A DNA stretch of 53,799 nucleotides. Origin: Rhizobium sp. Q54 (lineage in GTDB: Bacteria > Pseudomonadota > Alphaproteobacteria > UBA828). Both the position numbers and the translations under genes were made by a program. Position 1 is the first letter of the stretch. The number at the start of each line of letters is the position of its first letter. The notes under the pieces are model-generated. The model ran no database searches. It saw only the letters and a list, made by a program, of their open reading frames with translations, and had not been told where the DNA came from. Shown piece by piece: positions 1-8,045 of this stretch. The DNA lies in the NCBI GenBank assembly GCA_945892755.1, contig CAMDDO010000009.1, positions 1 to 53,799 of the forward strand, given 5' to 3'.

Positions 1-266
1 TGCTGCTGGCGCGGCCGCGACAAATCGACATCGACTATGTCGACGGGCCATTCCGCCATCTCGAAAACCGCTGGCGCTTCGAGCCCGACGGCGCGGGTTG
101 TCTGATCGACTTCTATGTCGATTTCGAGTTCCGCTCCCGAATCCTGAACCGGGTCATGGCCGGACTGTTCGGCGAGGCGGTGCACCGGATGGTGCGCGCC
201 TTCGAGACCCGCGCGCGCGAAGTCTACGGCGCGCCCGCCCCATCGCTCGGCGCGGCCGGGCGTTGA
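1..266 (+). CDS. COQ10/RatA-type START-domain protein (5'-truncated by window edge)
   Basis: The reading frame is open from base 3 to the TGA at 264-266, giving the last 87 residues. The fragment shows the C-terminal half of the polyketide cyclase/START fold of COQ10 and RatA: a strand with IDIDYVDGPF, then LENRWRFEP, then the FYVDFEF strand, and a long terminal helix beginning near RSRILNRVMAGLF. In bacteria such proteins are annotated as ubiquinone-binding COQ10 homologues or as RatA toxins; the alphaproteobacterial ones are usually taken as coenzyme Q-binding proteins of the respiratory chain. The next gene starts 7 bases after the stop, so the two are probably co-transcribed. The start and N-terminal half lie outside the window. 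Confidence 0.8.
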   Translation, partial: LLARPRQIDIDYVDGPFRHLENRWRFEPDGAGCLIDFYVDFEFRSRILNRVMAGLFGEAVHRMVRAFETRAREVYGAPAPSLGAAGR

Positions 267-273
267 GGCCGTC

Positions 274-1290
274 ATGGCCGATGCCGCGTCCGATCGACCG
301 ATGCCCGTGAACGACAATGCCGCGCCCGATCGGCCGTCGCTCGACCGCCATAACTTGTCGCGCGCCATCGTGCGCGATGCCGCCGCGCGTTATGCCGCGC
401 TCCGGCGCGCGCGGATCGACGCCTTCGTCGATCGCCATTTCTCGCTGGCCGGTTCGCTGGAGCTGAACCGCCACGCGCTCGGTTGGGATCTGGTGCGCGC
501 GCCGACCAATATCTCGCTCGCCGCGCCCGAGCTTGCGCGTCGCGGCATGGTCAGGCTGGCGCGGGCGAGCGGGGCAAGGCGCATCGCGGCCAAGATCGAT
601 CGGCGCCGCCTTGTGCTCGACACCGACGTCGCGCGCGAGCTCGAATGGCGCCTGTTTCGCGACCTGCTCGAGCTGCCGTTCGAGGCGCGGGGCCGCGCGC
701 TCGAGCGCGACGCCTTCGCCGAGGAGATTCTGGCCGATCCCCGGATCGCCGCGCTGGTCGAGGGCGCGCTGCCCGAGGCCCGGCCCGACGCCCGCGCGCG
801 CATCGAGGACGCGATCGCCGCCTATGCCGCGACCCGCGTGGCCGCCGCCGACCTAACCAGCGGCATCGCCTCGGCCGGCATCGGCCTCGCGCTGTTCCAT
901 AAGCTCACGCCGGGTGCGCTTTCACTCGGGCCGGTCGCGGCGCACGCGCTGATCCAGCACGCCGCGATCACGGCGTTTCCGCTCGGCGCCGGGCTCGGCG
1001 GCTTTTGGTACGGCCTGTTTCCGAGCGCGGCGCCGCTGGCGCTGAGCGCGGCGATGACCGGCGGTGTCGCGCTCGGGCTCGCCGTGGTCAGCGCCTTCTC
1101 GGGCGTGGTGACCGATCCGCTCCAGCGCCGGCTCGGCCTCCATCGCAAGCGCCTGCTCAAGTTGATCGATGCGGTCGAAGCCGCGCTCAAGGGCGATGAC
1201 GCGCGCTTCGTCGCGCACGATCAATATGTCGCGCGGCTCTTCGATCTGATCGACGCGCTGGCCACCGTCAGGGCGGCATCGCGGGGTTAG
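274..1290 (+). CDS. Conserved hypothetical membrane-associated protein (DUF6635-like)
   Basis: 338 residues. The N-terminal two thirds are charged and helical (a RARIDAFVDRHFSLAGSLEL block, then ALGWDLVRAPTNI). Residues about 200-290 form a hydrophobic region with Gly/Ala-rich segments that could be two to three membrane helices, separated by a WYGLFPS turn. The C-terminus returns to charged helices. From memory the FVDRHFSL/ALGWD pattern resembles proteins annotated DUF6635; this was not checked and no function is known to me. It starts 7 bases after the COQ10/RatA-like gene, which suggests one transcript. The ATG at 274 is in phase; a second ATG at 301 is possible. Confidence 0.7.
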   Translation: MADAASDRPMPVNDNAAPDRPSLDRHNLSRAIVRDAAARYAALRRARIDAFVDRHFSLAGSLELNRHALGWDLVRAPTNISLAAPELARRGMVRLARASGARRIAAKIDRRRLVLDTDVARELEWRLFRDLLELPFEARGRALERDAFAEEILADPRIAALVEGALPEARPDARARIEDAIAAYAATRVAAADLTSGIASAGIGLALFHKLTPGALSLGPVAAHALIQHAAITAFPLGAGLGGFWYGLFPSAAPLALSAAMTGGVALGLAVVSAFSGVVTDPLQRRLGLHRKRLLKLIDAVEAALKGDDARFVAHDQYVARLFDLIDALATVRAASRG

Positions 1291-1309
1291 GCAGCCAAAC
1301 CCGGCGCTC

Positions 1310-1333
1310 TTCTGTTGTTTTTCTGCAACAGAA
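1310..1333. other. 8-bp perfect inverted repeat (hairpin) after the DUF6635-like gene
   Basis: TTCTGTTG at 1310-1317 and its exact complement CAACAGAA at 1326-1333 flank an 8-base T-rich loop, 19 bases past the stop codon at 1290. The right arm is not followed by a T run, so it is not a classic intrinsic terminator. It may be a 3'-end stabilising hairpin or a protein-binding site. Confidence 0.4.
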
Positions 1334-1450
1334 AGGTCACAACATCGCAACAAAGCCGGCGGTCGGCTTGCCCCGCCTCGGGCTCTGTGCAGATTTCATG
1401 TGGTCGGTGTCAACCGAGTCGCTTTAGCGCGCCATGGAGGGCTTCGAAAC

Positions 1451-1588
1451 GTGATCGACGAGGCTTCGCCCAACCCCACTCATACCGGCCCGCAGACGCC
1501 ACGGCTGACGCGCCGCGTCTCGCACACGCTTGCCGTGCTGTTCGGGATCTTCGCCGGGGTCGCCCTGGTTTTATCGGTCATTCCCTAG
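1451..1588 (+). CDS. Small single-span membrane protein, unknown function
   Basis: 45 residues from a GTG at 1451. GGAGG at 1436-1440 sits 10 bases upstream and favours this start over the in-frame GTG at 1400. The N-terminal half is polar and Pro/Thr-rich, followed by Arg-Arg and one strongly hydrophobic segment (LAVLFGIFAGVALVLSV) that ends the protein. This looks like a tail-anchored or N-in small membrane protein. No family recognised. It lies in an otherwise empty gap, and the RBS plus a clean hydrophobic helix are the only support. Confidence 0.45.
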   Translation: MIDEASPNPTHTGPQTPRLTRRVSHTLAVLFGIFAGVALVLSVIP

Positions 1589-1760
1589 CGCCAGCGGCCA
1601 AACGGCGCGCCGAGACCCGCGCGCCTTGCCGTTCTTTCGCGTCTGATGGCGCACCGAGGGGCGGCGTGTTTCGGGCGCCTTCGCGGCCGTGCTAGTGTCG
1701 ATGATTGTCGCGCGGCGCGCGCCGCGGCATCGAATAGAAAACCGGGGAGAGACGAACGCC

Positions 1761-2666
1761 ATGGCGGTCGAGGCCAATTCCAAGAAAATGCTCGATCTGA
1801 TCGACAAGGAGGCCAAGGTCGAGACGATCGCGACCGGCTTCAAGTTCACCGAAGGGCCGATCTGGCACCCCAAGGAGAAGGCGCTCTATTTCAGCGACAT
1901 GCCAAACGACGTCCGGCGCCGCTGGAGCGCGAAGGATGGCGTCAAGGAAGTCCTCAAGCCGGCCAACAAATGCAACGGCATGACGTACGATGCGCATCTC
2001 AATCTGATTGTCTGCGAGCACTCGACCAGCCTCGTGGTGCGCGAAACGGCCAAGGGCGAGCGTCAGGTGCTCGCCTCGCACTACCAGGGCAAGGAGCTCA
2101 ACAGCCCGAACGACGCGATCGTCAAGTCCGACGGCGCGATCTATTTCTCCGACCCGACCTATGGTCGCATGCCCGTCTTCGGTGAGGAGCGGCCCCAGGC
2201 GCTCGACTTCCAGGCGATCTATCGGATCGATCCGAAGACCGGCGATCTCGCCTGCATGGTCGATGATTTTGGACAGCCCAACGGCCTTTGCTTTTCGCCC
2301 GATGAGCGCATCGTTTATGTCAACGATACCGCCAACGCGCACATCCGCGTCTTCGAGATGAAGTCGGACGGCAAATTCGGCAAGGGACGCCTGTTCGCCG
2401 AAGGCATCGGCAGCGGAACGTTCGCGGGCGGCCTGGTCGATGGCATGAAGTGCGACCGGCAAGGCAATGTCTACGTCACGGGTCCACGCGGCATCTGGGT
2501 CTTCGCGCCCGATGGCGAACATCTTGGCGTCATCGGCATGCCTGAGCACGCGGGCAATCTCAATTGGGGCGGCGATGGCTGGGACGAGCTTTATTGCACC
2601 TGCTCGACCTCGCTCTATCGGGTGAAGCTCAAAGCCTCGGGCAATCGCCTCGGCTACATGCGCTAG
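1761..2666 (+). CDS. SMP-30/gluconolactonase/LRE family protein (lactonase-like beta-propeller)
   Basis: 301 residues from ATG 1761, preceded by GGGGAGA at 1744-1750; an in-frame start at 1689 lacks an RBS. The fold markers of the SMP-30 six-bladed propeller are present: FTEGPIW with E31, SPNDAIV with N117, QPNGLCFSPD with N174, and VDGMKCD with D227. These match the Glu/Asn/Asn/Asp metal site of the family. Members open sugar lactones (for example gluconolactone) or hydrolyse related esters; the true substrate cannot be read here. There is no signal peptide, so it is cytosolic. The next gene begins 12 bases downstream with its own RBS, indicating a two-gene operon with an isochorismatase-fold protein. 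Confidence 0.85.
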   Translation: MAVEANSKKMLDLIDKEAKVETIATGFKFTEGPIWHPKEKALYFSDMPNDVRRRWSAKDGVKEVLKPANKCNGMTYDAHLNLIVCEHSTSLVVRETAKGERQVLASHYQGKELNSPNDAIVKSDGAIYFSDPTYGRMPVFGEERPQALDFQAIYRIDPKTGDLACMVDDFGQPNGLCFSPDERIVYVNDTANAHIRVFEMKSDGKFGKGRLFAEGIGSGTFAGGLVDGMKCDRQGNVYVTGPRGIWVFAPDGEHLGVIGMPEHAGNLNWGGDGWDELYCTCSTSLYRVKLKASGNRLGYMR

Positions 2667-2678
2667 GGGAGACGAAGC

Positions 2679-3293
2679 GTGGCGATCAAGCTCAATCCGA
2701 AGACCAGCGCCCTGATCATTCAGGATCTGCAAAACGACGTGATCATCGAGGGTGGTGCGTTCGCCGATTCAGGCGCGCCCGCTCACGCCAAGAAGCAAAA
2801 TGTCGTCGCCAATGTGAAGGCGACGGCCGAGGCCGCGCGCAAGGCCGGCATGGCGGTGATCCACGTTTGGTACGTGGTCGAGCCGGGCGCGCCGGGCCTC
2901 AAGATCAACGCGCCGCTGTTCAAGGGCGTCAAGGACGCCAAGGCCATGGTGCGCGGCAGCTGGGGCGTCAAGCCGGCCAAGGGGCTCGAGCCCAAGAAGG
3001 GCGACCACGTGGTCGAGAAAATGCGCATGAACGCGTTCCACAATACCCGCCTCGAAACCCTTCTCAATGGCCTCGGCATCGAGACGCTGGTGATCTCGGG
3101 CGCCTGGACCAATTTCTCGATCGAGCACACCGCGCGCCACGGCGCGGATGCGGGCTACCGCGTCGTCGTGCTGACCGACGGCACCTCGACGGTCAACGAC
3201 GAATGGCAGAACGCCGCCATCAACTACGCGCTGCAGAACGTCGCCGAGCGCGTGCCGTGCAAAGACGTCATCAGGGCGCTCGGCAAGCGCTGA
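2679..3293 (+). CDS. Isochorismatase-fold protein with Ser at the catalytic Cys position
   Basis: 204 residues from GTG 2679, with AGGGGAGA at 2665-2672 as RBS. The Rossmann-like cysteine-hydrolase layout is clear: IIQDLQND with D16, VVEKMRMNAF with K114, and the helix start TNFSIEHTAR. In the family the last motif normally reads TN-x-C-V-E, giving an Asp-Lys-Cys triad. Here the position is S147 (codon TCG). Either the enzyme uses Ser, or it no longer hydrolyses C-N or enol-ether bonds and has another role. It shares an operon with the SMP-30-like gene, a pairing that would fit stepwise ring opening and cleavage of some lactone or amide, but the substrate is unknown. Confidence 0.85.
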   Translation: MAIKLNPKTSALIIQDLQNDVIIEGGAFADSGAPAHAKKQNVVANVKATAEAARKAGMAVIHVWYVVEPGAPGLKINAPLFKGVKDAKAMVRGSWGVKPAKGLEPKKGDHVVEKMRMNAFHNTRLETLLNGLGIETLVISGAWTNFSIEHTARHGADAGYRVVVLTDGTSTVNDEWQNAAINYALQNVAERVPCKDVIRALGKR

Positions 3294-3397
3294 GCGCGCG
3301 GACCGCGATAGACGCCGACCACCGCCGCGCCACCATCTCGAGCCGCGCGTCCTTTCCCGACATTCCAGATCGCTTCTCGCCTTCAAAGGGGCTTTTC

Positions 3398-4027
3398 ATG
3401 ACGCTCGCATCGATCGCTACGCGCGCCGCTCTCGCCGCAGGTCTGATCGCCTGGCCCGCCGTCGCGCGGGCGGTCGACGATTGGTCGAAGGTCGAGATTG
3501 TCCATTTCGAGGTCGTCGGCGAGGTCGCCGACAAGCATGTTCAAATACCGCCCATCGACGCCGACCTTTATGCCGACGTTTCCGAGCGCGTGACGCTGTC
3601 GTTCGACTGGAACATGAAGACCAACGCCCTTGTCGGCGTGCCGAGTTTCCAGAATCATCCGGCCAGCGCGACCAACCTTGTCGGTATGGAGCAGGGTTGC
3701 CCGACCGGCAAGCTCAACGGCCCTTACGAGCACTTCGACATCGTCGAGATCAAGCAGAGCGGGGCCGGCAACGCCATTGAGCTCGTCGGGCAGCGCGTTC
3801 ACCCCGATACCATGGTGGCGGACTCTTGCGGCTCCAACCTCCGCCTATTCAAGGGCGCGGTCAGCCCGGTGACCGAATATATCGGCGCGCCCAATCCCGA
3901 GATCTTCGCCTACGCCAAGATGATCCCCGCCGACAGCCCGATCAAGGTCTCGCCGGACGGCAAGTCGATCGTCATGACGGCCCTCAACAACAACTGGATA
4001 TGGACCTACACGCCGACGGCGAAATGA
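3398..4027 (+). CDS. Secreted hypothetical protein
   Basis: 209 residues from ATG 3398, with AAAGGGG about 6 bases upstream. The frame is open far upstream through the isochorismatase gene, but the RBS and a signal peptide (hydrophobic core RAALAAGLIAWPAVARA, cleavage near residue 26) fix the start. The mature part is about 184 residues, with Cys in EQGCPTG and in DSCGSNL that could form a disulfide, and ends NNWIWTYTP. No family recognised. It is 104 bases after the preceding gene and may be transcribed separately. Location is likely periplasmic or outer surface. Confidence 0.7.
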   Translation: MTLASIATRAALAAGLIAWPAVARAVDDWSKVEIVHFEVVGEVADKHVQIPPIDADLYADVSERVTLSFDWNMKTNALVGVPSFQNHPASATNLVGMEQGCPTGKLNGPYEHFDIVEIKQSGAGNAIELVGQRVHPDTMVADSCGSNLRLFKGAVSPVTEYIGAPNPEIFAYAKMIPADSPIKVSPDGKSIVMTALNNNWIWTYTPTAK

Positions 4028-4104
4028 TGGCGACATGCCAGCATCGATGTCGGACCGCGGAACATTGCCGGGCGGCTGAGTTGCAAGGACGTGGCGAAGG
4101 CCGC

Positions 4105-4637
4105 TTACGGTAAGATGTCAATCGGCATGTCGTCTTTGACGACGCGCCAGAGTTCCTCGATCTCGGCATTGGTGACTGCGATGCAGCCGGCGGTCCAATC
4201 TGCAAGCCGATGGCGGGCGCCGATCCAGCCGCCACCATTGGGCAGGCCGTGAATCATGATGTCTCCGCCGGGCGAGACGCCGCGCGCCCTTGCGGCCGCG
4301 ACCTCATGCGGCTCCGGATAGCTGATCCGCAGCGACAGAAGGAAGGCACTGTTCGGATTCCGGCCTAGCGGCCTTCGGGAGTCCTCCCGTCGCCCTCCTG
4401 CATTTTGGGACCTAGACCGCCATTGCCGAGGGCGACCTGATAGGCGCGGATCGGCCTTCCATTCGAGAGCAGCACGAGCTCGTGGCGGGATTTGTAGACC
4501 GCGATGCGGTCGATTTTGGCGTTAAGGGGTAGGGTGGCGTCGTGTCTGGCGTCCCATTCGGTCAGGCCGGCGAGCACGCCGATGCCGACGCCAACCACCA
4601 AGATCACGACACCGAACCACTTAGCCAGATGACGCAT
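4105..4637 (-). pseudogene. L,D-transpeptidase (YkuD family), frameshifted
   Basis: The first part (4637 down to the TAG at 4365-4367) encodes an N-terminal membrane helix (WFGVVILVVGVGIGVLAGL) and the start of a YkuD domain, ending GDGRTPEGR then stop. The second part continues in another frame from about 4362 down to the TAA at 4105. It encodes RNPNSAFLLSLRISYPEP, then IMIHGLP, then TAGCIAVTNAEIEELW, which is the HG...GC catalytic motif of L,D-transpeptidases with the nucleophile Cys intact. In the family about five residues (of the type YxIDY) normally sit between EGR and RNP; only 5 bases remain, so about 10 bases appear lost. Apart from that the sequence is undamaged, so the event looks recent or is an assembly error. 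Confidence 0.8.
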
Positions 4638-4655
4638 GTTAATCGATAAAACGCC

Positions 4656-4886
4656 TCAGAACGCTTTGATGATCGACGTGATCGCGCCATAGAAGGGGAT
4701 GATCACGCTCAGCACCATGTCGAGCCATTCGCTGCGCAGACCCGAGAGAATGCCGCCGGTCGCGGCGCTGCCGGCCCAACCAAGGCCGAAGCCGGCGACG
4801 ATCCGCTTCAGCTTTTGGCCGCTCGCGGTTTCGAGGTAGCGCTTGAAGAGCAGGCCGAGCAGTTTCTTGGTGAGCCAGGTGAGCAT
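4656..4886 (-). CDS. Small hypothetical membrane protein
   Basis: 76 residues, ATG at 4886. It has an amphipathic, Lys-rich N-terminus (TKKLLGLLFKRYLE), a Gly/Ala-rich hydrophobic stretch (VAGFGLGWAGSAATGGIL) and a second hydrophobic segment (MVLSVIIPFYGAITSII) near the C-terminus. Two membrane passages are possible. No family recognised. It lies 18 bases upstream of the L,D-transpeptidase pseudogene on the same strand, so they may once have formed an operon. Confidence 0.6.
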   Translation of the reverse strand: MLTWLTKKLLGLLFKRYLETASGQKLKRIVAGFGLGWAGSAATGGILSGLRSEWLDMVLSVIIPFYGAITSIIKAF

Positions 4887-4996
4887 GACGCCGCCTCGAT
4901 CTGTGGTGAGCGGCCGAGACTACCGCTCGAACGCGCTTTCATCAAATGACGCCATGGGGCATACCTCACCGGCGTGGCATCGAAGCGGGAATCGAT

Positions 4997-5773
4997 ATGG
5001 CGATTAGCGTGCAGGGCAAGGTCGCGATCATCACTGGCGCGAGCCGCGGCATCGGACGTGCCATCGCCGAGATCTTCGCTTCCGACGGCGCGCGCGTCAT
5101 GCTGGTCGCGCGCGGCGCGGCCGAGCTTGAAGCGCTCGAGGCCTCGATCGCGGCGGCCGGCGGCGTGGCGGCGGGCTTTCGTGGCGACGTCAGCCGCAGG
5201 GACGACATGGCGGCGATGGCGAAAGCCTGTCTCGGGCGCTTCGGCCGCATTGATATTCTGTGTCACAACGCCGGCATCTTCCCGACCGCGCGGGTCGAAG
5301 ACACGACCGAGACACTCTGGGACGAGATCCACGCGATCAACCTCAAGAGCACGTTGTTCGCCGTCCAAGCCTGTCTGCCCGCAATGAAGGCGCAACATCA
5401 TGGCCGGATCGTGCTGACCGGCTCGACCGCCGGCCATTATGCGGGCTTTCCCGGCCTCGCGGCCTACACCGCGTCCAAGGCCGGGCAAATCGGCTTTTCG
5501 CGCTCGGCGGCGATCGAATTCGCGCCGCACGGCATCACGATCAACTCGGTGCTGCCGGGCACCGTCTTGACCGAGGGCCTCGCGGCGCTCGGCGAGGCCT
5601 ATGTCAGTTCGGTCGGGCGCAGCATTCCGACCGGCCGCGTCGGCGACCCGAAGGAGATCGCGCACGCGGTCCAATTCCTCGCCTCCGACGAGTCCGGCTA
5701 TATCACCGGGCAGACGCTGGTGGTCGATGGCGGCCAACGCTTGCCGCTTACGCCAGCGGCCGCGGTCATTTAG
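4997..5773 (+). CDS. SDR family oxidoreductase
   Basis: 258 residues from ATG 4997; GCGGGA at 4985-4990 is the probable RBS, preferred over an in-frame ATG at 4946. This is a classical short-chain dehydrogenase: TGASRGIG cofactor loop at 13-20, NAG at 91-93, catalytic S143, Y157 and K161 (YTASK), and the C-terminal ITGQTLVVDGG of the FabG-like group. The Arg after the first strand (VARG) hints at NADP(H), but this is weak. The substrate is not predictable. It stands alone between a minus-strand gene and the tandem paralogue pair. Confidence 0.85.
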   Translation: MAISVQGKVAIITGASRGIGRAIAEIFASDGARVMLVARGAAELEALEASIAAAGGVAAGFRGDVSRRDDMAAMAKACLGRFGRIDILCHNAGIFPTARVEDTTETLWDEIHAINLKSTLFAVQACLPAMKAQHHGRIVLTGSTAGHYAGFPGLAAYTASKAGQIGFSRSAAIEFAPHGITINSVLPGTVLTEGLAALGEAYVSSVGRSIPTGRVGDPKEIAHAVQFLASDESGYITGQTLVVDGGQRLPLTPAAAVI

Positions 5774-5849
5774 GTCGCGGTTTGCCTCGCCAATCCGTTC
5801 AAGCCAGCCTATAATTTCACGGCTTCGCTTTGGTAATTGGGACGCCACC

Positions 5850-6245
5850 GTGCCTGTCAGTTATGCCATCGATCCGAAATACCGCCTTGTTACGCTGACC
5901 GTGGTCGAGGATTTGGACGAGGCGATGATCCGCGTGGTCGAGCGCGACCTCACCACGGACCCGGCCTATGACCGCGACTATGACCACCTTCTCGACGTGC
6001 GCGGGGGGCGCAATCTGATCGGCTCCTCGGGGGTGCTGCGCGAGATGGCGGCGAAACCGATCGTCAATCCGGGCGTGCGGCGCGCCATCGTGACCGGGAA
6101 TTTGGTGGCCTATGGCCTGGCGCGCCTTTTCCAAGCGACGCATGACGCGCAAGGTCTGGGCGACGAGATCAAAGTGTTCCGAAACATGGATGAAGCACGG
6201 GCCTGGCTGGCTCAGCCACGCGCCGCCTTGTCGCGTGGCGCTTAG
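5850..6245 (+). CDS. SpoIIAA/STAS-like protein, first copy of a tandem pair
   Basis: 131 residues from GTG 5850, chosen because its first residues MPVS and its length match the neighbouring copy exactly. The pattern is that of small SpoIIAA-like (STAS/SEC14-type) proteins: an N-terminal strand RLVTLTVV, a helix with ERDLTTDPAYD, a LLDVRG strand, RAIVTGN, YGLARLFQ and FRNMDEARAWL. Such proteins are usually of unknown function, sometimes in signalling. By my ungapped count it shares 84 of 131 residues (64%) with the next gene. The last 13 residues are identical, and about 35 bases at the 3' end are identical too. Confidence 0.75.
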   Translation: MPVSYAIDPKYRLVTLTVVEDLDEAMIRVVERDLTTDPAYDRDYDHLLDVRGGRNLIGSSGVLREMAAKPIVNPGVRRAIVTGNLVAYGLARLFQATHDAQGLGDEIKVFRNMDEARAWLAQPRAALSRGA

Positions 6246-6257
6246 CGGACCTGGGAA

Positions 6258-6653
6258 TTGCCTGTCAGCCATTCGATCGACCGCCAACGCCGACTGATCA
6301 CGATCGTTGTCGCCGGCGATCTCGACGACTCGGCGTTTGATATGATCGAGCGCGACATCGCGTCGGACCCGGCCTATGACCGCGGCTATGACTGCCTGAT
6401 CGACGCGCGCGCGGCGCGCAAGCTGATCGGCTCGCTGGGCGGCTTGCGCGGGATGGCGGCGAAGCAGAGCGTCGATCCGGGCGTACGGCGCGCCATCGTC
6501 ACCGAAAGCCTGTTGTTCTACGGCCTCGCGCGGGTGTTCCAGGCGGTGCACGATGCGCGAGGCCTGCCGGACGAGGTCGCGGTCTTTCGCGACATCGACG
6601 CCGCGGCCGCCTGGCTGGCTCAGCCACGCGCCGCCTTGTCGCGCGGCGCGTAG
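6258..6653 (+). CDS. SpoIIAA/STAS-like protein, second copy of a tandem pair
   Basis: 131 residues from a TTG at 6258, 12 bases after the stop of the first copy. It opens with the same MPVS and keeps all the blocks of its paralogue (ERDIASDPAYD, RRAIVTES, YGLARVFQAVHDA, AAAWLAQPRAA). The TTG start is inferred from the alignment; no strong RBS is visible. The pair is probably co-transcribed. Divergence is spread over the protein except at the C-terminus, where the DNA is nearly identical, pointing to gene conversion or selection on that tail. Confidence 0.75.
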   Translation: MPVSHSIDRQRRLITIVVAGDLDDSAFDMIERDIASDPAYDRGYDCLIDARAARKLIGSLGGLRGMAAKQSVDPGVRRAIVTESLLFYGLARVFQAVHDARGLPDEVAVFRDIDAAAAWLAQPRAALSRGA

Positions 6654-6683
6654 CCGGCGCTTGCTCCGGCCCTTCGCGTCGAC

Positions 6684-7289
6684 TCAGATGTCCTTGTAGT
6701 CGCTCGCGCGGATCTTCGGGTCCGCGCTGCTCAATTCACCCGCCAGACGTTGGTCGATCGCGCCGGTGACGGGGAGTTCGGCATCGGCCTGAAAGCGGCG
6801 CACCGCCTCGCGTGTCGCGGGGCCGATCAGGCCGTCGATCGCGGCCGTGTAATAGCCGCGCGCGGCCAAGCCTTGCTGCACCTCGCTGACCAGTTCGCGC
6901 GACGGGCCGGACGCCACCGCATTGACCTTGGCGTTGACCTTGGGCAGCGCGAACTTCATGTGCTCGAGCAATTCCTTGCTGGCGACGCCGTTGACCTGAA
7001 GACCCGCGTCCTTCTGGTACTGGCGGATCGCCTGCGTGGTCCGGGCGCCGAGCGTTCCATCGGCTGGGCCCGGTTTGTAGCCATGAGCGGCCAATTCCTC
7101 CTGGAGGCCGATCACATAGGCGCGCTCCATTTGTGCCGGCATCGCCTCGACCGGCGTCTCGATCGGCAGCGGCTCCGCGGCAAGGACGTGCTTGACGATC
7201 AGAGCGCCGAGCAAGATCCCGGCGGCGACCGCGACGCCGATGGCCGACGCCTGGACTCCGAAACGTGTCGCCGAACTCAATGCACTCAT
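6684..7289 (-). CDS. Membrane-anchored protein with two peptidoglycan-binding domains
   Basis: 201 residues from ATG 7289, preceded by GAGGA about 8 bases upstream; a longer in-frame start at 7361 is less likely. Residues about 15-35 form one membrane anchor. Two PG_binding_1 domains follow, at about 58-110 (IGLQEELAAHGYKPGPADG, then TTQAIRQYQKDAGL) and about 135-185 (VQQGLAARGYYTAAIDGLIG, then REAVRRFQADAELPVTG). The domains should face the periplasm and hold the protein on peptidoglycan. No catalytic domain is attached. It lies downstream of larB on the same strand, 87 bases away, probably with its own promoter. Confidence 0.85.
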   Translation of the reverse strand: MSALSSATRFGVQASAIGVAVAAGILLGALIVKHVLAAEPLPIETPVEAMPAQMERAYVIGLQEELAAHGYKPGPADGTLGARTTQAIRQYQKDAGLQVNGVASKELLEHMKFALPKVNAKVNAVASGPSRELVSEVQQGLAARGYYTAAIDGLIGPATREAVRRFQADAELPVTGAIDQRLAGELSSADPKIRASDYKDI

Positions 7290-7376
7290 CGCGCTTTCCT
7301 CATGACCATCGAGACGTCCCAGCATGACCACAGGATGATGGCCAAAATTTGACTGGCGCACGGACCTTTCTCGCGG

Positions 7377-8045
7377 TCATGACCGGGCGCGCCCAATGCC
7401 GAGCGCGCGCAGAGCGACGCACGCGGCGCCATAGCCATTGTCGATATTGACCACCGCGATGCCCGGCGCGCAGCTCGCGAGCGCCGCCCGAAGCGCGGTC
7501 TTGCCGCCGGCGGCCACGCCATAGCCGGTCGAGGTCGGCACCGCGACGACCAGCCCTGGCACCAGGCCGCCGACCACGCTCGGCAGCGCCGCGTCCATGC
7601 CGGCCGCGACGATCACCACCGGCAGCGCCCGAATTTCCTCGACCCGTTCCATCAGCCGCCAGAGGCCGGCGACGCCGACATCGCCGATCTCGTGCGTCTC
7701 GACGCCGTAATAGCGGAGCGTGCGCGCCGCTTCGCCTGCGACCGGCGCGTCCGACGTGCCGGCACTCAGCACGGCGACCGCCGCGCCGTGATTGGCCGGC
7801 TTGGTCCAAGCGAAATAGGCCGTGCGCGACACCGCCTCGTGGTCGAGCCGCGTCCGATGGTGCGTCGCGATTGTGGCGAGCCGCTCGGCGGGCAGGCGCG
7901 TGAGCAGCATCGAGACGCCGGCGCCGGCTGCGTGGTCGAGCACGGTATCGATTTGCGCCGTGCTTTTGCCCTCGCACAAGACCGCTTCTTCGAGACCGAT
8001 GCGGGCGTGGCGTTTGAGGTCGAGCTTGACGTGCGGATCGGTCAT
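7377..8045 (-). CDS. larB: LarB, pyridinium-3,5-biscarboxylic acid mononucleotide synthase
   Basis: 222 residues. LarB carboxylates and hydrolyses nicotinic acid adenine dinucleotide to make the first intermediate of the nickel-pincer nucleotide (NPN) cofactor. The PurE-like core is visible: LSAGTSDAPVAGEAARTL at about 93-110, AAGMDAALPSVVGGL, and PTSTGYG. Near the C-terminus SCAPGIAVVNIDNGYGA places Cys at 192, which matches the reactive Cys described for LarB. Its ATG overlaps the larE stop by 4 bases (ATGA), so the two are translationally coupled. It is last in the order larC-larE-larB. Confidence 0.93.
   Translation of the reverse strand: MTDPHVKLDLKRHARIGLEEAVLCEGKSTAQIDTVLDHAAGAGVSMLLTRLPAERLATIATHHRTRLDHEAVSRTAYFAWTKPANHGAAVAVLSAGTSDAPVAGEAARTLRYYGVETHEIGDVGVAGLWRLMERVEEIRALPVVIVAAGMDAALPSVVGGLVPGLVVAVPTSTGYGVAAGGKTALRAALASCAPGIAVVNIDNGYGAACVALRALGIGRARS

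Noticed and set aside
2564-3397. Upstream in-frame extension of the secreted protein
   Set aside because: It runs through the isochorismatase gene; the RBS and signal peptide at 3398 define the start.
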